NCBI RefSeq assembly: GCF_003952225.1
Contig: NZ_CP034437.1
Span: forward strand, 5,098,501 to 5,162,500
Direction of reading: 5' to 3'
Source: Paenibacillus albus
Lineage (GTDB): Bacteria > Bacillota > Bacilli > Paenibacillales > Paenibacillaceae
Length of the DNA: 64,000 nt
The notes beneath the pieces are model-generated. The model was not told the origin of the DNA. It worked only from the letters and a program-made list of their open reading frames with translations, and ran no database searches. How positions within the stretch are numbered: position 1 is the stretch's first letter; each line of letters opens with the position of its first letter. The position numbers and the translations under genes were made by a program. This document shows, one piece after another, positions 37,603 to 45,113 of the stretch.

Positions 37603-37642
37603 CGAACGTATATTCTCATTATATGACGGGAATGCACGTTCG
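37603..37642 (-). promoter_or_regulatory. Promoter with two inverted LexA-like (SOS) boxes
   Basis: Two 14-mers flank the -10 TATAAT (37618-37623, minus strand): CGAACGTATATTCT (37603-37616, plus strand) and CGAACGTGCATTCC (37629-37642, minus strand). Each matches 12 of 14 positions of the B. subtilis LexA consensus CGAACRNRYGTTYG. Together they form one larger palindrome around the promoter, centres 26 bp apart. The -35 is poor. The transcript would carry the small WYL-like gene, uvrX and yolD. Confidence 0.7.
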
Positions 37643-37697
37643 TATACAGACTTTTATTTCCAGATGATGGAGACAAAAACTTTTTTCTGCTTAATAC

Positions 37698-37727
37698 TTG
37701 CCAAATCCATAAACTACATGCTATTAT
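37698..37727 (+). promoter_or_regulatory. Promoter of the tRNA-Arg gene
   Basis: TTGCCA (37698-37703) and TATTAT (37722-37727) separated by 18 nt, about 10 nt before the mature tRNA 5-prime end. Confidence 0.5.
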
Positions 37728-37737
37728 AAGTCTCGTT

Positions 37738-37814
37738 GTCCCAGTAGCTCAGTTGGATAGAGCACACGCCTTCTAAGCGTGTTGTCGGGGGTTCGAATCC
37801 CTCCTGGGACGCCA
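37738..37814 (+). tRNA. tRNA-Arg (anticodon UCU)
   Basis: A 77-nt cloverleaf. The acceptor arms GTCCCAG and CTGGGAC pair, the D-arm begins AGCTCAGTTGGATAGAGC, the anticodon stem CACGC/GCGTG encloses loop CTTCTAA with anticodon TCT (reads AGA/AGG), and the T-arm has GGTTCGAATCC. The CCA end is encoded. No other tRNA is visible in the window. It lies between the damage-repair cassette and the agr-like locus. Confidence 0.97.
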
Positions 37815-37848
37815 TTAATTTTCGACACGTTAATTGAAATGAATGATA

Positions 37849-37893
37849 AAAGCCTCGAAGCCCTTGGTATCATTGGGATTCGAGGCTTTTTTG
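37849..37893 (+). terminator. Terminator after tRNA-Arg / agr-like operon
   Basis: Arms AAAAGCCTCGAA and TTCGAGGCTTTT with a long loop and T-runs on both strands, so it may end both the tRNA transcript and the agr-like operon that converges on it. Confidence 0.8.
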
Positions 37894-37928
37894 TTGTTCA
37901 GCACAAAAAAAATAGCCGCACAAGGCGG

Positions 37929-38306
37929 CTATATCGTAACGATACTCGGATTGAGTTTCTTTAAATGTTCCATTTTTTTGCGATTCCCCTGAGAGAAAGT
38001 GCAATATTTCGACTTTTCAGTAATTTCAGAAGTGAAATAAGCAACACTTCGAACGGAGTCAACACATGTTATTCGGGATACATTGACGATAATATTGCGG
38101 TCTACGGTTTCAAACGGGAAGCCGTACGTCGTATTCAAAGCATTTTGCCAATAAGCAAGCGTGCCTGTCATATACAAGATTTGCGTTTCCGTATGAACCT
38201 CGATAATTCGCTTGCGGCTGAAAAAATGGATAAACCACACGTCTTCAACGTCCAAATTAATGATGCCAGACTTCCCTTTCAAATCCTCGGTAACAGATAG
38301 GTACAC
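37929..38306 (-). CDS. Stand-alone LytTR DNA-binding protein of the agr-like locus
   Basis: A 125-residue protein that is almost only a LytTR domain: beta strands VWFIHFFSRKRIIEVHTETQILYMTG, then the family hallmark FETVDRNIIVNVSRITCVDSV and a C-terminal FSQGNRKKMEHLKKLN. There is no CheY-like receiver before it, unlike AgrA. The start is a GTG at 38306 with AGGGGGTG 6 nt upstream; another GTG three codons earlier is less well spaced. It is the last gene of the operon, 12 nt after the agrD-like gene. In LytTR regulatory systems such as HdrRM and BrsRM of Streptococcus mutans, similar receiver-less LytTR proteins are held inactive by a membrane partner; that comparison is inference here. Confidence 0.85.
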   Translation of the reverse strand: MYLSVTEDLKGKSGIINLDVEDVWFIHFFSRKRIIEVHTETQILYMTGTLAYWQNALNTTYGFPFETVDRNIIVNVSRITCVDSVRSVAYFTSEITEKSKYCTFSQGNRKKMEHLKKLNPSIVTI

Positions 38307-38318
38307 AGCGTCCACCCC

Positions 38319-38480
38319 CTATAGAAGCTCATCAGGCGTCTCTTCTTGGTGAACAAACAACCAACTCGCGGGAGATACCTCATCAGCTATTGCATGAAGT
38401 ACTGAGGCCACTGCATATGTAGCTGCCGTTACCAGTACCATTTCTTTCGCGGTGATTTTCTTAAGTACGTTTCTCAACAT
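38319..38480 (-). CDS. agrD: AgrD-like cyclic autoinducer pro-peptide (Ser-type)
   Basis: A 53-codon gene starting ATG at 38480, preceded by AGGAGGTGA, and placed 7 nt after agrB. The peptide has an amphipathic N-terminal helix (MLRNVLKKITAKEMVL), a hydrophobic stretch, and the C-terminal part PASWLFVHQEETPDELL. This fits AgrD layout: a short ring sequence followed by an acidic tail with P-x-E-L. The expected ring-forming Cys is absent; Ser39 stands there, giving a possible SWLFV lactone (residues 39-43), as known for the Ser-based peptide of Staphylococcus intermedius. The exact ring limits are inferred. Confidence 0.8.
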   Translation of the reverse strand: MLRNVLKKITAKEMVLVTAATYAVASVLHAIADEVSPASWLFVHQEETPDELL

Positions 38481-38487
38481 GTGCTCA

Positions 38488-39009
38488 TCACCTCCTTAAT
38501 TTAATCAGCAGCAGCGTAAGAGATTGCGTTAAGAAAGCAGCTGCGATGATCGCGTCCCCGATTACAAAATTCAAAGCGACCAGGATAACAGATCCTATTT
38601 TCAACACCTTAGTGGATGTCGCTGTTTCTTTTTTACGCTTGTGGGAGTAGGCCGGCGCGAATACGCCAATCAGTACAAGGCATATACAATTCACAACAAA
38701 CGTCACACTGCTGCTCCATGAAACAAATGACAGCAGATTCGCGCCGATCGAGGTAATAGAGATACAAGCAAAGCTTGATCTGAGGTGTATGCCTCCAGAC
38801 ATCCGTCTCAACAACGCGAATGCACATAGGACAACTACCGTTTCATAAACCTTGCCAGTAAATATCGATATAACGAGCGCGAGCCCTATTGATAGGATCG
38901 TGTTGATTAAGAATGATATGGAGTACTTCAGCACATTTTCGCTGGTAGGATGGTCCGGAACTCTCGCTTTGATCTTCGCGGCGATTCTGCCTGACACGTA
39001 GGAAACCAC
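38488..39009 (-). CDS. agrB: AgrB-like peptide-processing membrane protease
   Basis: AgrB cuts the C-terminal tail of AgrD and closes the thiolactone or lactone ring. The 173-residue protein has about five transmembrane segments and the catalytic His and Cys seven residues apart in RRMSGGIHLRSSFACIS, exactly the H77-C84 spacing of Staphylococcus aureus AgrB. The GGIH motif is the family signature. The GTG start overlaps the last base of the upstream stop codon (TAGTG), with AGGAGG inside the upstream gene, so translation is coupled. It is followed at 7 nt by the agrD-like gene. Confidence 0.93.
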   Translation of the reverse strand: MVSYVSGRIAAKIKARVPDHPTSENVLKYSISFLINTILSIGLALVISIFTGKVYETVVVLCAFALLRRMSGGIHLRSSFACISITSIGANLLSFVSWSSSVTFVVNCICLVLIGVFAPAYSHKRKKETATSTKVLKIGSVILVALNFVIGDAIIAAAFLTQSLTLLLIKLRR

Positions 39010-39635
39010 TATGAAGCCGCCTCCTTATTGATAGCGTAATAGAGAAACAGCAGCATGGACACCAGAAAACTAAGCATGATCATAAATGCGTCTTTATAGT
39101 AAATCAACAAAGTGAGTAACGACAGCATAACGCCTATAAAACCAATGACTACTGTTTTTTCAAACCTCAATCGCAGCCGGTCAAACTGAAAGGAAAAGCC
39201 ATATCCGAATTGATAGAGCATCCATCCGAGGTAAGTCCCCGATATTCCCGTTAAGGTCTGCAGCATATAGCCTCTTAACGGTACATGCTGAACCGCGTCG
39301 ATTGAAAGGTAGCCGTTTGAAGCCAGCACAATTGAAACTTGAAGCAGCCCGAACGCAAAATAACCAGATACACCGGTGATCATCGCCCAAACAATCGGCA
39401 CTCTTACGACTGTAGCCATAAACAAGATGATAAAAACAATATTAGCGGTCGGCGCTATGAAAGACAGTGAGGTATCCTCACGGATTGCGAAGCTCTGCAA
39501 ATTTGCAAGAGTCACCACGATTAGTACCGGAAGTATGTACCTCTTCAAGTCGAAACGGTAGATATATAACGTGAGCGCGAATGCAGAAACACCTTCAATC
39601 GTCGAGAAAACCATGAATAGTAAAAACTCTTTCAC
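39009..39635 (-). CDS. Kinase-less multi-pass membrane protein, first gene of the agr-like operon
   Basis: About 208 residues with six to seven predicted transmembrane helices (roughly 2-26, 32-51, 58-78, 82-105, 122-146, 163-183, 186-205) and only a short cytoplasmic end (YYAINKEAAS). The size and topology resemble the sensor half of AgrC, but there is no dimerisation/phosphoacceptor or HATPase domain, and no frame downstream supplies one. The chosen start is GTG at 39635 with GGTGG 7 nt before; a TTG five codons earlier is possible. It is coupled to agrB by a 1-nt overlap. A role as peptide receptor or as anti-LytTR partner is inferred from the gene context only. Confidence 0.72.
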   Translation of the reverse strand: MKEFLLFMVFSTIEGVSAFALTLYIYRFDLKRYILPVLIVVTLANLQSFAIREDTSLSFIAPTANIVFIILFMATVVRVPIVWAMITGVSGYFAFGLLQVSIVLASNGYLSIDAVQHVPLRGYMLQTLTGISGTYLGWMLYQFGYGFSFQFDRLRLRFEKTVVIGFIGVMLSLLTLLIYYKDAFMIMLSFLVSMLLFLYYAINKEAAS

Positions 39636-39670
39636 TCTTTCACCACCCAATTAGACGTTCCTATACCTGT

Positions 39671-39699
39671 ATTATCTATGGTAATCCTAGCCTTGTAAA
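39671..39699 (-). promoter_or_regulatory. Promoter of the agr-like operon
   Basis: Minus-strand TTTACA (39694-39699) and GATAAT (39671-39676) with 17 nt spacing, about 35 bp upstream of the first gene. A small palindrome ATGAT-AGCG-ATCAT at about 39764-39777 lies further upstream. No convincing LytTR direct repeat could be assigned by eye. Confidence 0.5.
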
Positions 39700-39907
39700 C
39701 GAGTTTCTCCACATTTCTCCTTTTTACGTCAGCATTTGCAATTCGCATACACATTGCGAGTAATGATAGCGATCATAGATTAATAATTTACAATATTTTC
39801 TATATTCCAGCATGAGTATCGACACGCAGAGGACGGTGAGAGGTCTTAACCTTCTTGAGGTGTAAAATCCCCCCTTATTAGGCAACCTATCTCCGTGAAA
39901 GGAGTGA

Positions 39908-40795
39908 ATGGCAACCATGACAGCACAGCATAACGAACAAACAAAGCCAAGCTCGTTCCCGCCGCAGCACCAGAATCAGCAGCCCGGAATCGAGAGCGAA
40001 ATGACCCCGCTTCCCATGTTTGATTGTCCGAACTATAAACCAGCAGGCAAGCTTGCAGGCAAAGTTGCTATTATAACAGGCGGAGACAGCGGCATCGGCC
40101 GGGCCGTCTCGCTTATTTATGCGAAGGAAGGCGCCGACGTAGCCATTGTTTATTTGAGCGAGGATAACGATGCGAGCGAGATAAAGGGACGGATTGAGGC
40201 GCTCGGCCGGCGCTGCATCACGATTGCCGGAGATATCGGCGACCCCGAGTTTTGCAAGAAAGCGGTCTACGACACGACATCGCAGCTTGGAGGCTTGGAC
40301 ATTGTCGTCAACAATGCGGCAGAGCAGCATCCGCAGGAGAGCCTCGAGCTCATAACGCCGCAGCAGCTCGAACGCACGTTCAAGACGAACGTGTTCGGCA
40401 TGTTCTATATGACGCAAGCGGCGATGCCGCATCTGCAATCAGGTTCGGTCATCATCAACACCTCTTCGATTACGGCGTATAAAGGCAGCAAGGACTTGCT
40501 CGATTACTCGTCGACGAAAGGCGCGCAGGTAGCATTCACCCGCTCCCTCGCGATGAATTTAGCAAGCCAAGGCATTCGCGTGAACGCCGTAGCGCCTGGG
40601 CCAATCTGGACCCCGCTTATCCCTTCGACGTTCGATGAGCAGAAAGTCGCCAAGTTCGGGGCAGACACTCCGATGAAACGGGCCGGACAGCCTGAGGAGC
40701 TCGCTCCCGCCTACGTCTACCTGGCTTGCGAGGATTCGTCCTATATGAGCGGACAGGTTCTGCATGTGAATGGCGGGGAGATCGTGAACGGTTAG
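39908..40795 (+). CDS. SDR-family oxidoreductase (general-stress type)
   Basis: A short-chain dehydrogenase of 295 residues with a roughly 45-residue N-terminal extension (QHNEQTKPSSFPPQHQNQQPG, PLPMFDCPNYKPAGKL) typical of the YhdF/YhxC/GsiB-39 group of Bacillus stress proteins. Visible: NAD(P)-binding TGGDSGIGRAVSLIYAKEGA, NNAAEQ, catalytic Ser in NTSSITAYKGSKDLLDYSSTKGA with Tyr-x3-Lys, and the C-terminal YMSGQVLHVNGGEIVNG. The substrate is unknown. AAAGGAG is close before the first ATG; the ATG three codons later is an alternative. No sigma-B promoter was recognised. Confidence 0.9.
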   Translation: MATMTAQHNEQTKPSSFPPQHQNQQPGIESEMTPLPMFDCPNYKPAGKLAGKVAIITGGDSGIGRAVSLIYAKEGADVAIVYLSEDNDASEIKGRIEALGRRCITIAGDIGDPEFCKKAVYDTTSQLGGLDIVVNNAAEQHPQESLELITPQQLERTFKTNVFGMFYMTQAAMPHLQSGSVIINTSSITAYKGSKDLLDYSSTKGAQVAFTRSLAMNLASQGIRVNAVAPGPIWTPLIPSTFDEQKVAKFGADTPMKRAGQPEELAPAYVYLACEDSSYMSGQVLHVNGGEIVNG

Positions 40796-40844
40796 GGTAG
40801 ATTAGGCTAGAACTAGATGAAGCTAGATAAGCTAGAAAATGAAA

Positions 40845-40893
40845 AGCCAGCTCTCCGTCCGTCGAAATCGTTCGAGGACTGGGCTGGCTTTTT
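40845..40893. terminator. Bidirectional terminator between SDR and amidohydrolase genes
   Basis: Arms AAAAGCCAGC and GCTGGCTTTTTT enclose a loop of about 28 nt that includes the small stem TCGAAATCGTTCGA. T-runs on both strands fit the two convergent genes. Confidence 0.7.
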
Positions 40894-40906
40894 TCTTGTC
40901 GCAACA

Positions 40907-42244
40907 TTATATCCGTTTCAACAAACGGGCTATCGAGCGATCCGCTTCCTTCAGCACGAGCCGCTTGTCTACTGTTTTCACTTTGCCGCGGTCAACGACG
41001 AGCTTGCCGTCCACCCAAACATGCGACACATTGCCTCTAGATGCAGCATACACCACTCTCGAATATGGATCAGCATCAAAGGAAGGGAAGGTATGAAAAT
41101 CATTCAAGTCCAGCAGCACGAGGTCCGCCTTCTTCCCCACTTCAACACTCCCGATCAGATGATCGAGCCCCAGTGTACGAGCCCCGCCGATCGTCGCCAT
41201 GCGAAGCACCGTCCTTGCATTCATCGACTCTGGTCCGCAGCGCACCTTGTGCAGCAGCGCCGTCAGCTTCATCTCTTGGAACATATCGAGCGTGTTGTTG
41301 CATGGAGCACCGTCGGCACCAATGCCCATGCCGATTCCCTGCTCCAGCAGCTCAGGCACCAAGGCAATGCCGGAGGAGAGCTTCAGGTTGGAGCCGGGGC
41401 AATGGGTCATTTTCGTACCGGTGCGCTTCAGAATTTCCCGTTCTTGTTCATCCAACCAAATGCAATGGGCAAGCACAAGCCGTGGTGAGGTTAGGCCAAT
41501 ATGGTCGAGATAGACGATATTGCGCATCCCCCGCTGGTGCATGACGAGCTCGATCTCCTCGCGGTTCTCAGCAGCGTGCGTGTGGACGAGGACGTTGTAC
41601 TTCTTCGACAGGTCACGAACCTCCGTCAGCAGCCGCTCCGAACAGGACACCACAAAGCGCGGACAATATGCGTAGCCAATGCGCCCGCCATCATAGCCGT
41701 GCCACCGTTCCAGCAGCTCGGTGCTCTCCGCGATCGAGCGGTCCGTGTCTTCCTGCAGCCCGCTCGGCACATCGCCACCCGCGTCCATCATCACTTTGCC
41801 GGAGATCGCCCGAATGCCGCTCGACGCAATCGCCTGAAATGCAAAATCGGTATGGCTCACCGTCTCCATGTCGAGAATGGTTGTCGTCCCGCTGCGCAGA
41901 AGCTCGCCAATGCCGAGCATCGCCGAGTAATACACCGACTCCTCGTCATGCGCTGCTTCCAACGGCCACACCCGCGTACGGAGCCAGTCCATCAGCGCCA
42001 TATCATCGGCTCTCCCGCGAAACAGCGTCTGGCACAGATGGATATGCGTCTGCACGAATCCGGGCAGGAGCAGCTTGCCTTTTGCCTCGATAATGGTCGT
42101 GGATTCCGCATTATAGTCCGTCACTTGGCCGCCGACCGCGACAATGACATCATCCTGAATGAGAACATCGCCAACGATAAGGTCATCCTGCTCGTTCATG
42201 GTGACAATGGTTGCATTTCGCAATAAAGTCGCTGCCATCCGCAT
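40907..42244 (-). CDS. Amidohydrolase-family deaminase (MTA/SAH or 5-deoxyadenosine deaminase-like)
   Basis: Cytosolic metal-dependent deaminase of 445 residues. The metal motif PGFVQTHIHLCQTLFRG near residue 60 gives HxH; further ligands are His in VLVHTHAAENREE and VLAHCIWL, and Asp in GIGADGAPCNN. The N-terminal ATLLRNATIVTMN and the C-terminal strand KKADLVLLDLNDFHTFP are the usual composite beta-sandwich. The overall pattern is close to the TrzN/SsnA and S-adenosylhomocysteine deaminase group. The start was put at 42244 behind AAGGAGG (5 nt); an ATG two codons further in is also possible. The gene stands alone. Confidence 0.88.
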   Translation of the reverse strand: MRMAATLLRNATIVTMNEQDDLIVGDVLIQDDVIVAVGGQVTDYNAESTTIIEAKGKLLLPGFVQTHIHLCQTLFRGRADDMALMDWLRTRVWPLEAAHDEESVYYSAMLGIGELLRSGTTTILDMETVSHTDFAFQAIASSGIRAISGKVMMDAGGDVPSGLQEDTDRSIAESTELLERWHGYDGGRIGYAYCPRFVVSCSERLLTEVRDLSKKYNVLVHTHAAENREEIELVMHQRGMRNIVYLDHIGLTSPRLVLAHCIWLDEQEREILKRTGTKMTHCPGSNLKLSSGIALVPELLEQGIGMGIGADGAPCNNTLDMFQEMKLTALLHKVRCGPESMNARTVLRMATIGGARTLGLDHLIGSVEVGKKADLVLLDLNDFHTFPSFDADPYSRVVYAASRGNVSHVWVDGKLVVDRGKVKTVDKRLVLKEADRSIARLLKRI

Positions 42245-42338
42245 CGCCGCCTCCTTCATGCCGCATTTTTAGCGTGAATATGTCAGTTATACTAACATTG
42301 TATCACGTACATCAGGGGAGAAGGATTATTTTGCAAAT

Positions 42339-42686
42339 TCAGGACCAATCCAACAGTCGGCCAATATCAGCACGAACGCCGGGAAACGAGAGCACCTGCT
42401 CCTTGAACGTCTCGCGCTGCCCCCAATCCGTCTTCATGGTCGGCGTATCGAACAGCTCGTCGCTCACATCGGTGAATGCACTGTGCATGCTGTTGTCGTA
42501 CCAGTCAATCTCGGCCTTCGCATCGTTCTGGACGACTGCGACCATATCGTAATCGTTATCCCGCGACGCGCCAAAATAAACAAGCAGCTCTGGCGTGCTC
42601 CCATCATTCGTATGTACTTCCACCTCGCACGTGCGCAGACCGTCACGGTCCACGGCACGCCTTACATGAGCATCCGTCACGATCAT
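42339..42686 (-). CDS. Hypothetical protein, second gene of a coupled pair
   Basis: A 115-residue acidic soluble protein (MIVTDAHVRRAVDRDGLRTCEVEV...DNDYDMVAVVQNDAKAEIDWYDNSMHSAFTDVSDELFDTP...). Predicted mostly beta at the start and helical at the end (RETFKEQVLSFPGVRADIGRLLDWS). No known family was recognised. Its ATG overlaps the stop of the upstream gene by 4 nt (ATGA), so the two are translationally coupled and probably act together. Confidence 0.65.
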   Translation of the reverse strand: MIVTDAHVRRAVDRDGLRTCEVEVHTNDGSTPELLVYFGASRDNDYDMVAVVQNDAKAEIDWYDNSMHSAFTDVSDELFDTPTMKTDWGQRETFKEQVLSFPGVRADIGRLLDWS

Positions 42687-43036
42687 TCGAGTCTCCCCTC
42701 AGGAAACAAGCCCATCGTAGAGATATGCTGTTTCGTCTCAGAGTTGCCAAGTTCGTAGAGCAACCTGTAAATATCGACAAGCAGGCCGTCTACGGCAGAA
42801 TTGATTTGACGGTCCGACGCAGAGCTGAACGGCGTGCTCGCAAAATGAAACGCCTGCCGCTCATCATTCGTCGCATATTCCTCCATCAACTCTTGCAAAC
42901 GGTTCAATTCCTCTTCATTAGCAGTAATTGCTAATTCATATGCGGCAGCGCCTGGATCCTCCAAGATTGAGCCCGCCTGTACGGACACATAATACGGTTT
43001 GCGTGCGTAATATGACTCATCGTAGTCATTTGCCAT
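42683..43036 (-). CDS. Hypothetical protein, first gene of a coupled pair
   Basis: A 117-residue acidic protein starting MANDYDESYYARKPYYVSVQAGSIL, rich in Tyr near the N-terminus, then helical (YELAITANEEELNRLQELMEEYATNDERQAF, INSAVDGLLVDIYRLLYELGNSETKQHI). No signal peptide or membrane segment. GGAGG lies 12 nt before the ATG at 43036; a GTG four codons earlier is too close to it. The gene is divergent from asnB. No function can be given. Confidence 0.65.
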   Translation of the reverse strand: MANDYDESYYARKPYYVSVQAGSILEDPGAAAYELAITANEEELNRLQELMEEYATNDERQAFHFASTPFSSASDRQINSAVDGLLVDIYRLLYELGNSETKQHISTMGLFPEGRLE

Positions 43037-43159
43037 TATGGAATACACCCTCCTTCTATCGCTCTAGCATCCCCCTTCGGACAGACATTTTATCCATATT
43101 TTTCGCATAACCATCTTAGTACGCTGTTTTAAGCCCTGCATACGAAAGGAATGAGAACC

Positions 43160-45004
43160 ATGTGTGGATTCACGGGCTGGATCGATTGGACCGAGGACCT
43201 GACGAAACAATCCATTATTCTGGAGAAAATGACCGGAACGCTCGCTAACCGCGGCCCGGACGCCTCCGGTACCTGGATCTCGCCGCATTGCGCGCTTGGC
43301 CACCGCCGACTCTCCGTCATTGACCCTGCAAACGGAGCGCAGCCGATGGTCCGCACGTCCGAAGACGATACTTACGTCCTTGTGTATAACGGAGAGTTAT
43401 ATAATGCGCCTGAGCTGAAAAGAGAGCTGGAAGGCCTTGGCAGACACTTCACTACGACATGCGACACGGAAGTGCTGCTCGTCGCTTATATGGAGTGGGG
43501 CCCGGTTTGCGTGGAGAAATTCAACGGCATCTTCGCCTTTGCGCTATGGGATTCAAGAGAGCAGCAGCTGTTCATAGCGCGGGATCGATTAGGCGTGAAG
43601 CCGTTCTTCTTCGCGAAGCAGCTGGGACGGTTTATTTTCGGATCGGAGCCTAAGGCGCTGCTGGCACACCCTGCCGTGAAGCCTGAGGTCGGCCCTGAAG
43701 GCTTGGCGGAAATCTTCATCGTCGGACCCGCTCGGACGCCGGGCGTTGGCGTGTATCGGGATCTATCCGAGCTGAAGCCCGGACAGTGCGCGATCGTGAA
43801 CCGCTCCGGCGTGAAGGTGAGCACCTATTGGGAATTGAAAAGCAAGCCGCATACGGAGTCAGTGGACGAAACGGCGAAGACGGTCGGTGATTTGCTGAAG
43901 GATACAGTCGAACGCCAGCTCATCTCTGACGTGCCTCTTTGCACGCTGCTTTCCGGCGGCCTTGATTCGAGCGCGCTCACGTCACTTGCCGTTAACTACT
44001 ACAACGAGACTGGGCAAAGCAATGTTCATACGTTCTCGGTCGATTATGTCGATAACGATAAACATTTCAAGGCACATGCGTTCCAGCCGAATGCCGATGC
44101 GCCGTGGATTGAACGGATGGTCAGCCACCTCGGCACCACTCATCACTCGATGGTATTCGATACGCCTGAGCTCGTCGCCACGCTGCGCGAAGCCATGCTA
44201 GCGCGGGATATGCCGGGTATGGCGGATGTCGATGCGTCGCTGCTGCTTTTCTGCCGAGAGATCAAGAAAGAAGCGACGGTCGCGATCTCCGGAGAAGCGG
44301 CGGATGAAATCTTTGGCGGCTATCCGTGGTTCCACCGCGAGGAAGCGCTGAACGCCGGTACGTTCCCTTGGTCACTGGCGGCTGGCATGCGCGCAGACCT
44401 GCTCTCGCAGGACGTTGCGGCTTGGATTCGCCCGCTAGAGTACATTGGTGATCGGTATAGCGATGCAATTGCAGAAGTGCCGCATCTGGACGGCGAGAAC
44501 GAGGCCGCTCGCAAAATGAGGCAGATGTCCTACCTCAACATTACGCGCTTCATGCCGACGCTGCTCGACCGTAAAGACCGGATGAGCATGGCCGTCGGAC
44601 TTGAGGTGCGCGTCCCTTATTGCGACCATCGTCTTGTCGAGTATGTGTACAATATTCCGTGGGAGATCAAGATCGCGGGCGACCGGGAAAAAGGCATCCT
44701 GCGCAAAGCGCTCGAAGGCGTCCTTCCGAATGATGTGCTGTACCGTAAAAAGAGTCCGTATCCGAAGACGCATAATCCGAACTATTTGAACGCAGTGCGC
44801 AAGCAAGTGCTTGAAATCATTAATGAGGGCACCTCCCCGCTGCTGTCGCTCATCAATGTGAAGAAGATCCGCGAGCTCGCCGAGTCGGAAGCCGCCAGCT
44901 CGAACCTGCCATGGTTCGGCCAGCTCATGAGCGGCCCTCAGCTGTTCGCATGGCTGCTCCAGGTCGATATGTGGCTGCGGGAGTATAAGGTTGTTATTAG
45001 GTAG
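43160..45004 (+). CDS. asnB: Asparagine synthase (glutamine-hydrolysing)
   Basis: Makes asparagine from aspartate, ATP and glutamine. The 614-residue protein starts MCGFTGWIDW so that Cys becomes the N-terminal nucleophile of the glutaminase domain; the frame is open three codons further up, but that would hide the Cys. Motifs: NRGPDASGTW, GHRRLSVID, YNGELYN, and in the synthetase domain the PP-loop LLSGGLDSSAL near residue 265, SGEAADEIFGGYPW and KDRMSMAVGLEVRVPY. The length equals that of B. subtilis AsnO, which is needed for sporulation; the assignment among AsnB/H/O is not certain. AAAGGA precedes the start. Confidence 0.94.
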   Translation: MCGFTGWIDWTEDLTKQSIILEKMTGTLANRGPDASGTWISPHCALGHRRLSVIDPANGAQPMVRTSEDDTYVLVYNGELYNAPELKRELEGLGRHFTTTCDTEVLLVAYMEWGPVCVEKFNGIFAFALWDSREQQLFIARDRLGVKPFFFAKQLGRFIFGSEPKALLAHPAVKPEVGPEGLAEIFIVGPARTPGVGVYRDLSELKPGQCAIVNRSGVKVSTYWELKSKPHTESVDETAKTVGDLLKDTVERQLISDVPLCTLLSGGLDSSALTSLAVNYYNETGQSNVHTFSVDYVDNDKHFKAHAFQPNADAPWIERMVSHLGTTHHSMVFDTPELVATLREAMLARDMPGMADVDASLLLFCREIKKEATVAISGEAADEIFGGYPWFHREEALNAGTFPWSLAAGMRADLLSQDVAAWIRPLEYIGDRYSDAIAEVPHLDGENEAARKMRQMSYLNITRFMPTLLDRKDRMSMAVGLEVRVPYCDHRLVEYVYNIPWEIKIAGDREKGILRKALEGVLPNDVLYRKKSPYPKTHNPNYLNAVRKQVLEIINEGTSPLLSLINVKKIRELAESEAASSNLPWFGQLMSGPQLFAWLLQVDMWLREYKVVIR

Positions 45005-45113
45005 GGGCGGAGCAGGACCAAGTGCGGGACTAAGAACGAGACTGTGAGTGCAAGTGATTAGACCGAGAGATTCGCCTGAGAGTGTAAGATCAGACCGAGA
45101 GCACACGATCAGA

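Noticed and set aside
39724-39918. 64-codon minus-strand frame upstream of the agr-like operon
   Set aside because: No ribosome-binding site, overlaps the SDR start region, and no peptide-signal pattern; the region is better explained as promoter DNA.
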